Part shown: positions 45,141-52,686 of the stretch, piece after piece
Numbering within the stretch: position 1 is the stretch's first letter
How the letters are laid out: every line of letters starts with the position of its first letter
Source: Arsenophonus sp. aPb
GTDB lineage: Bacteria > Pseudomonadota > Gammaproteobacteria > Enterobacterales > Enterobacteriaceae
Direction: 5' to 3'
Length of the DNA stretch: 64,000 nt
NCBI RefSeq assembly: GCF_029873475.1
Contig: NZ_CP123499.1
Location: 248,001 to 312,000, forward strand
Position numbers and translations under genes: made by a program
Notes under the pieces: model-generated
Told to the model about the DNA's origin: nothing
The model's input: only the letters and a program-made list of their open reading frames with translations
Databases searched by the model: none

Positions 45141-45170
45141 CAATAAAGGCCGGATCGATTGCCTTTATTG
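45141..45170 (-). terminator. Terminator after fbp
   Basis: CAATAAAGGC (45141-45150) and GCCTTTATTG (45161-45170) form a 10-bp stem, 10-nt loop. On the minus strand it lies 13 bp after the fbp stop, and T-rich sequence follows. Confidence 0.75.
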
Positions 45171-45183
45171 TGTTGATAGGGCG

Positions 45184-46191
45184 TTATTCATTAACTGAAA
45201 ACTCAAGCATAAAGCTTTCTGCTTTCTCTACCATAGATTTTGTTCCAACGAAGAAAGGTACACGTTGATGTAGCTGTTCTGGAACAATATCTAAAATCCG
45301 ATTAGTACCATCACTTGCTTTACCTCCCGCCTGTTCGGCTAAAAAGGCGATTGGATTACATTCATATAGCAAGCGTAATTTACCTTTAGGATGACTTGCT
45401 GTACTTGGATAAATATAAATACCACCTTTTAGTAAATTTCGATGAAAATCTGCCACTAGAGAGCCAATATAACGGGTGGTATAAGGGCGAAATGTAGCGG
45501 GATCTTGTTCCTGGCAATATTTTATATATTTTTTTACCCCTAATGGAAATTTACTATAATTTCCTTCATTGATTGAATACATATTACCTTGTGTCGGAAA
45601 CATTACTTTTTCGTGAGATAGACAGAAGACGCCCAGAGAAGGATCATAGGTAAAGGCATGCACGCCATAACCGGTTGTATAGACCAGCATGGTTGAAGAG
45701 CCATACACAACGTAGCCGGCTGCGACTTGTTGATGGCCCGGTTGTAAAAAATCTGCTTTAGTAACCGGTTGCCCAATCGGTGTAATGCGGCGATAAATAG
45801 AGAAAATAGTTCCTACAGAAACATTTACATCAATATTTGATGAACCATCTAATGGATCCATTAATACAACATATTTGGCATTTTCTGCCCGATCACCATC
45901 AAAAATAACGATTTCGTCTTCTTCTTCAGAGGCAATGCCAGCAACCTCTCCTCGCGCTTTCAAAGCAGCTTTTAATTTTTCATTCGCGTATAGATCAAGT
46001 TTCATTTGAACTTCACCTTGAACATTAGAGGCACCACTTACGCCTAAAATATCCACCAAGCCGGCTTTGTTAATATCGCGGTGAATGATTTTTGCACCTA
46101 ATTTAATTGCTGACAATAATGCAGTAAGTTCACCAGTAGCATGAGGAAAATCATGTTGTTTTTCAACGATAAATTCGTCTAATGTTTTCAT
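45184..46191 (-). CDS. fbp: Fructose-1,6-bisphosphatase class 1
   Basis: Gluconeogenic phosphatase, Mg2+-dependent, inhibited by AMP. 335 residues from ATG 46191 (E. coli 332); an in-frame TTG two codons earlier is unlikely since MKTLDEFIVEKQ matches the known start. Metal and substrate site is MDPLDGSSNIDVNVSVG; EEEDEI supplies further Mg2+ ligands; YIGSLVADFHRNLLKGG and KLRLLYECNP follow. AGGAT gives the Shine-Dalgarno sequence. ppa and fbp lie on the same strand as in E. coli, but mpl and the genes between are absent. Confidence 0.96.
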   Translation of the reverse strand: MKTLDEFIVEKQHDFPHATGELTALLSAIKLGAKIIHRDINKAGLVDILGVSGASNVQGEVQMKLDLYANEKLKAALKARGEVAGIASEEEDEIVIFDGDRAENAKYVVLMDPLDGSSNIDVNVSVGTIFSIYRRITPIGQPVTKADFLQPGHQQVAAGYVVYGSSTMLVYTTGYGVHAFTYDPSLGVFCLSHEKVMFPTQGNMYSINEGNYSKFPLGVKKYIKYCQEQDPATFRPYTTRYIGSLVADFHRNLLKGGIYIYPSTASHPKGKLRLLYECNPIAFLAEQAGGKASDGTNRILDIVPEQLHQRVPFFVGTKSMVEKAESFMLEFSVNE

Positions 46192-46326
46192 GACCAAGAT
46201 CCTGAGTCAAATTTTATAGAAGTTTTTTAAGGAATTGTGTTCCTTGTGTGCGTGCAGTTTAGCCAAATTAGGCCAAGATTAATAGTTGGATTATTTTTGT
46301 TAGTTAAGATAGCAATTCATTTCATA

Positions 46327-46350
46327 TTATCGCGCTAATCAGCGCGATAA
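46327..46350 (-). terminator. Inverted repeat after argR
   Basis: TTATCGCGCT (46327-46336) and AGCGCGATAA (46341-46350), 10-bp perfect stem, loop AATC, 9 bp downstream of the argR stop. No T-run on the argR strand, so it may be a weak or Rho-assisted terminator. Confidence 0.6.
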
Positions 46351-46359
46351 CTTTGACTT

Positions 46360-46830
46360 TTACAACTCTTGTTCAAATAAATTTAAGATGGCTTCATAAA
46401 GTCGTTTGGTGGTAAATCCCAGAGTTGGGGTAGAAAAAATAGTATCATCGCCAGCGATGCTACCTAAAATTCCTTCTGAAGTTCCTAAAGAATCCAATAA
46501 ACGAGCAATGAGTTGTGCAGCGCCAGGACTAGTACGAATAACTACAATTGATTCATTGTAATTAACATCTAATACCAAATTTTTTAGCGGGCTAGTTGTT
46601 GTAGGAACTACCAGTTCAGCGGGTAGGCAATAAACCATTTCCATTTTAGCATTACGGTTACGCACCGCGCCAAACTTAGTCAGCATTCTAGAAATTTTTG
46701 ATTGGTTTATATTTTCAAAGCCTTGCTCTTGAAGTGCTATAACAATCTCACTTTGTGAACTAAATTTCTCTTCCTTGAGCAGAGCTTTAAAAGCTTTCAC
46801 GAGATCTTCTTGTTTAGAAGAAGCATACAT
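46360..46830 (-). CDS. argR: Arginine repressor ArgR
   Basis: Arginine-dependent hexameric repressor of arginine biosynthesis and cofactor of Xer recombination. 156 residues as in E. coli. Winged HTH with FSSQSEIVIALQEQGF and NQSKISRMLTKFGAVRNRN, then the C-terminal domain holding the Arg-binding GSIAGDDTIF loop. Divergent from mdh, as in E. coli. A good ARG box lies upstream, consistent with autoregulation. Confidence 0.96.
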   Translation of the reverse strand: MYASSKQEDLVKAFKALLKEEKFSSQSEIVIALQEQGFENINQSKISRMLTKFGAVRNRNAKMEMVYCLPAELVVPTTTSPLKNLVLDVNYNESIVVIRTSPGAAQLIARLLDSLGTSEGILGSIAGDDTIFSTPTLGFTTKRLYEAILNLFEQEL

Positions 46831-47247
46831 AAATCACCTTTTTCAAGACGTTAAGTAGGGCGATATTATGTATAAAGGTGAATTTTTATGCAACAAGGAG
46901 TCTAGCTATAGTGCTATGAAAATAATAAAAATAGCAATAATAAAAATTATTTGTTAGTTATTTGTCTACTTTGTGGAAATTGAAGATAATTTTTTGTTTA
47001 AAAATGATGTTAATTGTAAAAATCACCCTTGTGTCTATACCTTATGCTGCTACCTAAGCAATATTAAAAAAGTGTCCCTTATCGCATTAGTCGGTAAGGA
47101 TTTTATTTAAAATGAAAGAAAAAATTTACAAGTCTTATCTATTAACAACTATTAATCGTAATTAATAGACTGTCGTATAAATAACGTATGTAATAGATTG
47201 AAAGTTTTAAGCCATTTCGAAGTGTCATCATATAAAGGAGTATCAGC
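46831..47247. other. argR-mdh divergent regulatory region
   Basis: 417 bp without a gene between two divergent genes. Holds one clear ARG box (46877-46894) close to argR and a perfect inverted repeat CTATTAAT-CGTA-ATTAATAG (47149-47168) about 80 bp before mdh, which may be regulatory. No other feature seen. Confidence 0.6.
46877..46894 (-). promoter_or_regulatory. ARG box (ArgR operator) upstream of argR
   Basis: The core TGAATTTTTATGCA (46879-46892) matches the central ARG-box consensus TGAATWWWWATTCA at 13 of 14 positions. A second box at the usual 21-bp distance is poor. It starts 47 bp upstream of the argR start codon. Confidence 0.6.
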
Positions 47248-48186
47248 ATGAAATTAGCTATTCTTGGGGCGGCAGGTGGTATCGGTCAAGCACTTGCTCT
47301 TCTTCTTAAAAACCAGCTTCCATCAGGCTCAGAGCTTTGTCTTTATGATATTGCTCCTGTGACCCCTGGTGTTGCTAAAGATTTAAGCCATATTCCAACA
47401 GATGTAAAGGTAATTGGTTTTGCTGGTGAAGATCCGACACCTGCACTTGACGGTGCTGATGTAGTATTAATTTCAGCAGGTGTTGCCAGGAAACCGGGAA
47501 TGGATCGCTCAGATTTGTTTAATATCAATGCCGGTATCGTGCGTAATCTGATTGAAAAAGTTGCTCATAGCTGTCCTAAGGCGTTAATTGGTATTATTAC
47601 TAATCCGGTTAATACCACCGTTCCGATAGCAGCAGAAGTATTAAAAAAAGCTGGTGTGTATGATAGAAATCGACTATTTGGGGTAACAACCTTAGATATT
47701 ATTCGTTCTAACACTTTTGTTGCTGAATTAAAAGGTAAAAAACCGCAAGAAATTGAAGTGACGGTTATTGGAGGCCATTCTGGCGTAACGATTCTACCGT
47801 TACTCTCTCAAATTCCAACGGTTAACTTTACTGAACAGGAAGCCGAGGAGCTAACTAAGCGTATTCAAAATGCGGGTACTGAAGTGGTTGAAGCAAAAGC
47901 GGGTGGCGGATCAGCGACACTTTCTATGGGACAAGCTGCCGCACGGTTTGGTTTATCATTAATTCACGCTTTAAATGGTAAAGAAAATATAATTGAGTGC
48001 GCTTATGTAGAAAGTGATGGTGAATATGCGCGATTTTTTGCTCAGCCAATACGTTTAGGTAAAAATGGTATTGAAGAAAGATTACCTATTAATATTATGA
48101 ATACACATGAAAAAAATAAATTGGAAAATATGTTAGTGACACTCAATAAAGATATTAAATTAGGCGAAGATTTTATTAATAAATAA
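47248..48186 (+). CDS. mdh: Malate dehydrogenase
   Basis: NAD-dependent TCA-cycle enzyme converting malate to oxaloacetate. 312 residues as in E. coli. N-terminal Rossmann motif AILGAAGGIGQALA; substrate Arg in GVARKPGMDRSDLF; catalytic Asp in VTTLDIIRS and His in VIGGHSGVTILPL. AAAGGAG precedes the ATG. Single-gene unit with its own terminator, divergent from argR. Confidence 0.98.
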   Translation: MKLAILGAAGGIGQALALLLKNQLPSGSELCLYDIAPVTPGVAKDLSHIPTDVKVIGFAGEDPTPALDGADVVLISAGVARKPGMDRSDLFNINAGIVRNLIEKVAHSCPKALIGIITNPVNTTVPIAAEVLKKAGVYDRNRLFGVTTLDIIRSNTFVAELKGKKPQEIEVTVIGGHSGVTILPLLSQIPTVNFTEQEAEELTKRIQNAGTEVVEAKAGGGSATLSMGQAAARFGLSLIHALNGKENIIECAYVESDGEYARFFAQPIRLGKNGIEERLPINIMNTHEKNKLENMLVTLNKDIKLGEDFINK

Positions 48187-48209
48187 TATTATTAACTTCA
48201 TTAAATAAT

Positions 48210-48240
48210 AAACCGCAGATATGAGTCTGCGGTTTTTTTT
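48210..48240 (+). terminator. Terminator after mdh
   Basis: AAACCGCAGA (48210-48219) pairs with TCTGCGGTTT (48226-48235), 6-nt loop, followed by five more T; strong intrinsic terminator between mdh and the convergent sfsB. Confidence 0.92.
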
Positions 48241-48245
48241 ATAAT

Positions 48246-48521
48246 TTATTCGTTATTTTTATTAGTAGGCTGACGAATATTTCGTTCTAATAATTCTCCT
48301 GTATTGAAATCGTAATAACGGCTGGGCCATATTTCAGAAGGATGAAGGTTTAAAAAGTTTGCAATTATCCATTCTCCTTTTGGCCAGGGCCGAGATAAAG
48401 CATTGGCTAGGGTTGAAGAGCTTAAACCTGCTTGTCTTGATATAGCTGCTAACGTTGTTCCGCGTTTTCTTAGCGCTGCAATAATATCCGCAGGATGCCA
48501 ATCAGATTTCTGTGAAATCAT
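48246..48521 (-). CDS. sfsB: Ner-like DNA-binding protein SfsB (Nlp)
   Basis: 91-residue HTH protein of the phage Mu Ner family, matching E. coli SfsB/Nlp: DWHPADIIAALRKRGTTLAA, GLSSSTLANALSRPWPKGE as the helix-turn-helix, and IWPSRYYD. E. coli SfsB was linked to maltose-gene activation; its role is otherwise unknown. Preceded by AAAGGAT. In E. coli it neighbours ispB on the genome, and it is near ispB here also, but a Mu-type HTH gene now intervenes. Confidence 0.9.
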   Translation of the reverse strand: MISQKSDWHPADIIAALRKRGTTLAAISRQAGLSSSTLANALSRPWPKGEWIIANFLNLHPSEIWPSRYYDFNTGELLERNIRQPTNKNNE

Positions 48522-49090
48522 TTTTAATCCTTTTTCTATTAAATATATTGCTGTATTAGTGGTATAAATAACAGATAGTTCTCACATGTATTTCGAACTA
48601 GAACTTGTTATTAGAAATAAAATAACATTTTTTTTCTTTAATAGTTTCTTATTTTTTTCTTAAAAATCTCTTTTTTGAACTTGATTACAAAAAATAGAGA
48701 AATTTTACAGATATTTTAGGAAATATAGTGAGGTTCTCTTCAATTTATTAGGAGTGTAAATAATTAATTCTAGTTATATTAATTCAGTATAATAGAATGG
48801 CAAAAATAAAAATCTTTAATTCATATTAATTCCTTAGAATTAATAGTTATAAAATAATTTGTCCGATATTAATAGAAAAAAAATTAGTTAATAATGATAG
48901 TAAAAAGGAGAACAATATTTGCAAGACATAAAAAAAGAAATAACCCTGCGATTTTATTCAATGATTTTTCTATGTTTAAGAAATTTGGAGGATTTTAAAA
49001 GAAAAACATAATCAAGAAAGCCACCATTTTTAACAATTAGATTTGCAGAATTAGGTTATGTATTAATACCAAAAGTGATGCGAGAAAATT
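48522..49090. other. 569-bp AT-rich interval upstream of the Mu-type HTH gene
   Basis: No known gene. It contains a 30-codon ORF behind AAGGAG (48919-49011), listed separately, and otherwise only very AT-rich DNA. murA and ibaG, usual neighbours of sfsB/ispB in E. coli, are not present. No repeat structure or insertion-sequence end was recognised. Confidence 0.5.
48919..49011 (+). CDS. Possible 30-residue small protein or leader peptide
   Basis: TTG start 8 nt after AAGGAG (48905-48910); encodes 30 residues beginning MQDIKKEITLRF with a short hydrophobic middle (YSMIFLCL) and basic end. It ends 79 bp before the Mu-type HTH gene, in the same direction. Good ribosome site but AT-rich DNA gives many such chances, and the start is TTG, so the call is weak. 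Confidence 0.2.
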   Translation: MQDIKKEITLRFYSMIFLCLRNLEDFKRKT

Positions 49091-49483
49091 ATGAAAAAAG
49101 AATGGTATACCGCGAAAGAACTCGCTGGATTGGTTGGTTTGCCTTCATCACCACAAGGTATCAACCTAATGGCTCGCAGGGAAGGTTGGGAGCAACGTCG
49201 AAAACGTGGAGTCCAAGGCAAAGCTGTTGAATATCATGTCAGTAGTCTGCCTGAAGATGTATTTAATGTATTATCGCTAAATGATAACTCTATTGATTAT
49301 CGTGGCAAAGGAAAACGACAAGATGCTTTTTTAATTTGGGTCGAAGCTTATAAACAATTAACAAAAAAAGAGCGTGAAAAGATTATTAAATTTATTTTAC
49401 GGGAAGGATTGGAAAAGTTAATTGGTTATATCAATTGTTGTGAAGTGATATTAGTGGAAGAAGATCACTCTGGAACAGGATGA
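49091..49483 (+). CDS. Mu-type HTH DNA-binding protein
   Basis: 130-residue protein with an N-terminal Mu transposase/repressor-type winged helix (KEWYTAKELAGLVGLPSSPQG; REGWEQRRKRGVQGKAVEYHV; LPEDV), the fold used by Mu C repressor and MuA DNA-binding domain. The remainder (residues 65-130) is helical and charged with no recognised domain. It has no integrase or phage neighbours, so is probably a domesticated regulator. Convergent with ispB, 20 bp apart. I recognise the fold but not an exact gene. Confidence 0.8.
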   Translation: MKKEWYTAKELAGLVGLPSSPQGINLMARREGWEQRRKRGVQGKAVEYHVSSLPEDVFNVLSLNDNSIDYRGKGKRQDAFLIWVEAYKQLTKKEREKIIKFILREGLEKLIGYINCCEVILVEEDHSGTG

Positions 49484-49503
49484 GCTGTTCCAGAGAAGTT
49501 TTA

Positions 49504-50475
49504 TTACGAGGGGCGTTGAACGGAAATGCAAGCCAAGCTGATCAGAGCATCTTTATAAGATGTATCAGGTAAGATATCGAGAGCTTTAATCGCTTTATCG
49601 GCTTCCTCACTAGCTCGGTCGCGGGTATATTCAAGAGAGCCACAGCGTTTCATGGTAATTAATATAGCACTAAGTAAATGGCGCCCATTACCTTTTTCTA
49701 TTGAGTTACGAATAAGTGCGGATTCTTCTGCGGTGCCTTTTTTCATTGCATGAAGTAGAGGTAGTGTTAACTTTCCCTCATCTAAATCATCGCCGATATT
49801 TTTGCCAATAGTAGTACTATCCGCGTCATAATCCAAAAGATCATCAATCAGCTGGAAGGCAGTACCAAGATAACGACCATAATCACGTAAGGCTTGCTGT
49901 TGGGTTTCATTGGCCCCTGATACTATTGCTGAAGCATGTGTCGCTGCTTCAAATAGGCGTGCAGTTTTACTATATATTATTTGCATATAGGTACTTTCGG
50001 TGATGTCTGGATTATTACAATTAATTAATTGTGAAACTTCACCTTCTGCGATGACATTTGTTGCATCAGACATCAGTTTTAAAACAGGCATAGAATCAAG
50101 CTCTGTCATCATTTGAAATGAACGGGTGTAAATGAAGTCTCCTACTAATACACTGGCAGCATTACCGAAAACAGCATTTGCTGTTTTTTTACCGCGCCGC
50201 AGGGTCGACTCATCAACAACATCATCATGTAGTAATGTTGCGGTATGAATAAATTCAACCAATGCTGCTACATTAATATGCTTTTTTCCTTCATAACCTA
50301 GGGCTTTTCCAACCAGAATAGCAATCATGGGCCGAATTTTTTTTCCGCCACCACTAATAATATAGTGACCTAGTTGATTAATGAGGTGGACATCTGAATT
50401 TAATTGATTCAAGATTGCTTTATTAACCGCTTCCATGTCTTTTGCGGTTAGATTGATAATTGATTCTAAATTCAT
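49504..50475 (-). CDS. ispB: Octaprenyl diphosphate synthase
   Basis: Makes the C40 side chain of ubiquinone and menaquinone from farnesyl diphosphate and isopentenyl diphosphate. 323 residues (E. coli 323). Trans-prenyltransferase signatures: GGGKKIRPMIAILV, first Asp-rich motif LLHDDVVDES at residues 82-90 and second QLIDDLLDYDAD near 210, both Mg2+ sites. Divergent from rplU, the usual arrangement. Confidence 0.96.
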   Translation of the reverse strand: MNLESIINLTAKDMEAVNKAILNQLNSDVHLINQLGHYIISGGGKKIRPMIAILVGKALGYEGKKHINVAALVEFIHTATLLHDDVVDESTLRRGKKTANAVFGNAASVLVGDFIYTRSFQMMTELDSMPVLKLMSDATNVIAEGEVSQLINCNNPDITESTYMQIIYSKTARLFEAATHASAIVSGANETQQQALRDYGRYLGTAFQLIDDLLDYDADSTTIGKNIGDDLDEGKLTLPLLHAMKKGTAEESALIRNSIEKGNGRHLLSAILITMKRCGSLEYTRDRASEEADKAIKALDILPDTSYKDALISLACISVQRPS

Positions 50476-50645
50476 TTTATAAATTCTTTTATCAATTTGG
50501 TTTTACCTAAACATAATATTTAGTCATGTGTTCTTGTGTTGTTAATCTGTCACCGATTGTACTGTAAAATTAATTACAAATGAACGGCTAAGGAATAAAT
50601 ACACTTTATAAAGTAGATTTTTTATTATTAGATTGAATTCTAGGC

Positions 50646-50674
50646 TTGTCTTCTGATGCTTTTTTGCGTAGAAT
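50646..50674 (+). promoter_or_regulatory. Promoter of rplU-rpmA with GC-rich discriminator
   Basis: TTGTCT (50646-50651), 17-bp spacer, TAGAAT (50669-50674), then TCGCGCCC. The GC-rich discriminator is typical of ribosomal promoters repressed by ppGpp. Closely resembles the tRNA-Gly promoter of this window. Confidence 0.65.
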
Positions 50675-50751
50675 TCGCGCCCTATTGTGAATATTTATAA
50701 AATGCACTCTGAAATCAAATATGCTAAGGGAGTGTGTTAAGCGGAGTTTAT

Positions 50752-51060
50752 ATGTACGCGGTTTTCCAAAGTGGTGGTAAACAACACCGAGTCAGCGAAG
50801 GCCAAACAGTTCGCCTGGAAAAGCTAGACATTGCGACAGGTGAAACTGTTGAGTTCGATCAAGTATTGATGATCGCCGACGGTGATGATATTAAAATCGG
50901 TGCTCCTGTCGTTGAAGGCATCAAAGTTAAAGCTGAAGTTATTGCGCATGGTCGCGGTGAGAAAATTAAAATTGTTAAATTTCGTCGCCGTAAACATAGC
51001 CGTAAACAACAGGGCCACCGTCAGTGGTTTACTGATGTTAAGATCACTGGTATTGCTTAA
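50752..51060 (+). CDS. rplU: 50S ribosomal protein L21
   Basis: 102 residues (E. coli 103). ATG 50752 (GGAG 5 nt upstream) gives MYAVFQSGGKQHRVSEGQ, the known start; a GTG at 50734 is not favoured. KFRRRKHSRKQQGHRQ is the conserved rRNA-binding segment. Followed by rpmA after 19 bp. Confidence 0.98.
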   Translation: MYAVFQSGGKQHRVSEGQTVRLEKLDIATGETVEFDQVLMIADGDDIKIGAPVVEGIKVKAEVIAHGRGEKIKIVKFRRRKHSRKQQGHRQWFTDVKITGIA

Positions 51061-51079
51061 GAATTAGGAGAGCAGATTA

Positions 51080-51337
51080 ATGGCACATAAAAAGGCTGGC
51101 GGCTCAACGCGTAATGGTCGCGATTCCGAAGCAAAACGCCTAGGTGTAAAACGTTTTGGTGGTGAGTCTGTGTTGGCAGGTAGCATTATTGTTCGTCAGC
51201 GTGGTACTAAATTCCATGCTGGTAGTAATGTTGGTTGTGGTCGCGATCATACCCTATTTGCATTGGCTGACGGAAAAGTTAAATTTGAAATTAAAGGACC
51301 AAAAAATCGTAAATATGTCAGTATCGAAGCTGAATAA
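51080..51337 (+). CDS. rpmA: 50S ribosomal protein L27
   Basis: 85 residues, as in E. coli. MAHKKAGGSTRNGRDSEAKR at the N terminus reaches the peptidyl-transferase centre in the ribosome. Terminator follows after 27 bp. yhbE, which separates rpmA and obgE in E. coli, is absent. Confidence 0.98.
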   Translation: MAHKKAGGSTRNGRDSEAKRLGVKRFGGESVLAGSIIVRQRGTKFHAGSNVGCGRDHTLFALADGKVKFEIKGPKNRKYVSIEAE

Positions 51338-51364
51338 GTTTTTTTGATCTTTAAATAGAGTTTA

Positions 51365-51394
51365 AAAAAGCCCTGCAAATTTGCAGGGCTTTTT
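51365..51394 (+). terminator. Terminator after rplU-rpmA
   Basis: AAAAAGCCCTGCAAA (51365-51379) is the exact complement of TTTGCAGGGCTTTTT (51380-51394), a 30-bp perfect palindrome ending in T-run. Confidence 0.93.
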
Positions 51395-51470
51395 ATATTA
51401 CCTTATGTGATACCATCTCTGGGTAAAACTACCATCTAGCGTATAATGTCTAGTATGCGGAGAAAAGATA

Positions 51471-52634
51471 ATGAAATTTGTTGATGAAGCCAAAATATTA
51501 GTTATAGCTGGCGATGGTGGCAATGGCTGCGTTAGCTTCCGCCGTGAAAAATATATCCCTAAGGGCGGGCCTGATGGTGGAGATGGTGGAGATGGTGGAG
51601 ATGTTTACCTGTTGGCTGATGAAAATCTTAATACGTTAATTGATTATCGATTTGAGACCATCTTCCGAGCTGAACGGGGACAGAATGGCCAAAGTCGTGA
51701 TTGTACAGGCAAACGTGGTCAAGATAACACCATTAAAGTCCCGGTTGGCACGCGGATACGTGACTTTTCAACCAGTGAAATTGTTGGTGATATGACCCGT
51801 CACGGGCAGCGTTTAATGGTTGCGAAAGGGGGATTTCATGGTTTAGGTAATACTCGATTTAAATCATCAGTCAACCGTGCTCCCCGTCAAAAAACCATGG
51901 GAACGAAAGGAGAAACAAGAGAATTGCTACTTGAATTGATGTTACTTGCTGATGTAGGCATGCTAGGTATGCCAAATGCGGGTAAATCGACTTTCATTCG
52001 CTCAGTCTCAGCAGCAAAACCCAAAGTTGCTGATTATCCATTTACTACTTTGGTACCGAGTTTGGGTGTAGTACGTATGGATAGTGAGCAAAGCTTTGTT
52101 ATTGCAGATATTCCCGGTTTAATTGCGGGAGCAGCAGAAGGTGCTGGTCTTGGAATTCGTTTCTTAAAGCATTTGGAACGCTGCACGATACTTCTGCATC
52201 TTATTGATATTTGCCCTATTGATGGTTCTGATCCGGTAGAGAATGCCAAAATAATTGATGCAGAACTGGAAAAATATAGTGAAAAATTAGCACAAAAACC
52301 GCGGTGGTTAGTTTTTAACAAAGTTGATCTTTTGACCACTGAAGAGGCAAATGACCGCGCAAAAACCATTATTGAAGCATTAAAATGGCAAGATAAGTAT
52401 TATCAAATTTCTGCAGTAAATCAGCTAGGTATTAAAGCGCTTTGTTGGGATATTATGACGTTTATGCAAGCCCATCCTAAAAATATATCGGTAGATAATA
52501 CCGGAACAGATAAAGCTGAATTTATGTGGGATGATTATCACAAAGAACAACTATTGGATAATAAAACGGATCTGGATGATGACGATTGGGATGAAGACGA
52601 TGAAGAGGGAATCGACTTCATTTATAAGCGTTAA
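51471..52634 (+). CDS. obgE: GTPase ObgE/CgtA
   Basis: Essential 50S-associated GTPase in ribosome maturation and ppGpp response. 387 residues (E. coli 390). Glycine-rich OBG domain (MKFVDEAKILVIAGDGGNG; GGDGGDGGDVYL), G domain with G1 GMPNAGKSTFIRS, G3 DIPGLIAGAAEG, G4 FNKVDLL, and an acidic C terminus rich in Asp (DDDDWDEDDEEG). Convergent with dacB. Confidence 0.97.
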   Translation: MKFVDEAKILVIAGDGGNGCVSFRREKYIPKGGPDGGDGGDGGDVYLLADENLNTLIDYRFETIFRAERGQNGQSRDCTGKRGQDNTIKVPVGTRIRDFSTSEIVGDMTRHGQRLMVAKGGFHGLGNTRFKSSVNRAPRQKTMGTKGETRELLLELMLLADVGMLGMPNAGKSTFIRSVSAAKPKVADYPFTTLVPSLGVVRMDSEQSFVIADIPGLIAGAAEGAGLGIRFLKHLERCTILLHLIDICPIDGSDPVENAKIIDAELEKYSEKLAQKPRWLVFNKVDLLTTEEANDRAKTIIEALKWQDKYYQISAVNQLGIKALCWDIMTFMQAHPKNISVDNTGTDKAEFMWDDYHKEQLLDNKTDLDDDDWDEDDEEGIDFIYKR

Positions 52635-52656
52635 TTAATGCGAATTATTTTTTAGC

Positions 52657-52680
52657 GGGTATCGAGTAGATACCCTTTTG
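52657..52680. terminator. Bidirectional terminator between obgE and dacB
   Basis: GGGTATC (52657-52663) and GATACCC (52669-52675), 5-nt loop, T-run TTTTG on the plus strand; on the minus strand the sequence after the hairpin (reading AAAAAAT on plus) is T-rich too. Confidence 0.75.
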
Positions 52681-52686
52681 TTTCTT

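Noticed and set aside
51570..51605. Short tandem GGTGGAGAT repeats in obgE
   Set aside because: They encode the conserved Gly/Asp-rich OBG segment, so they are coding rather than a separate repeat.
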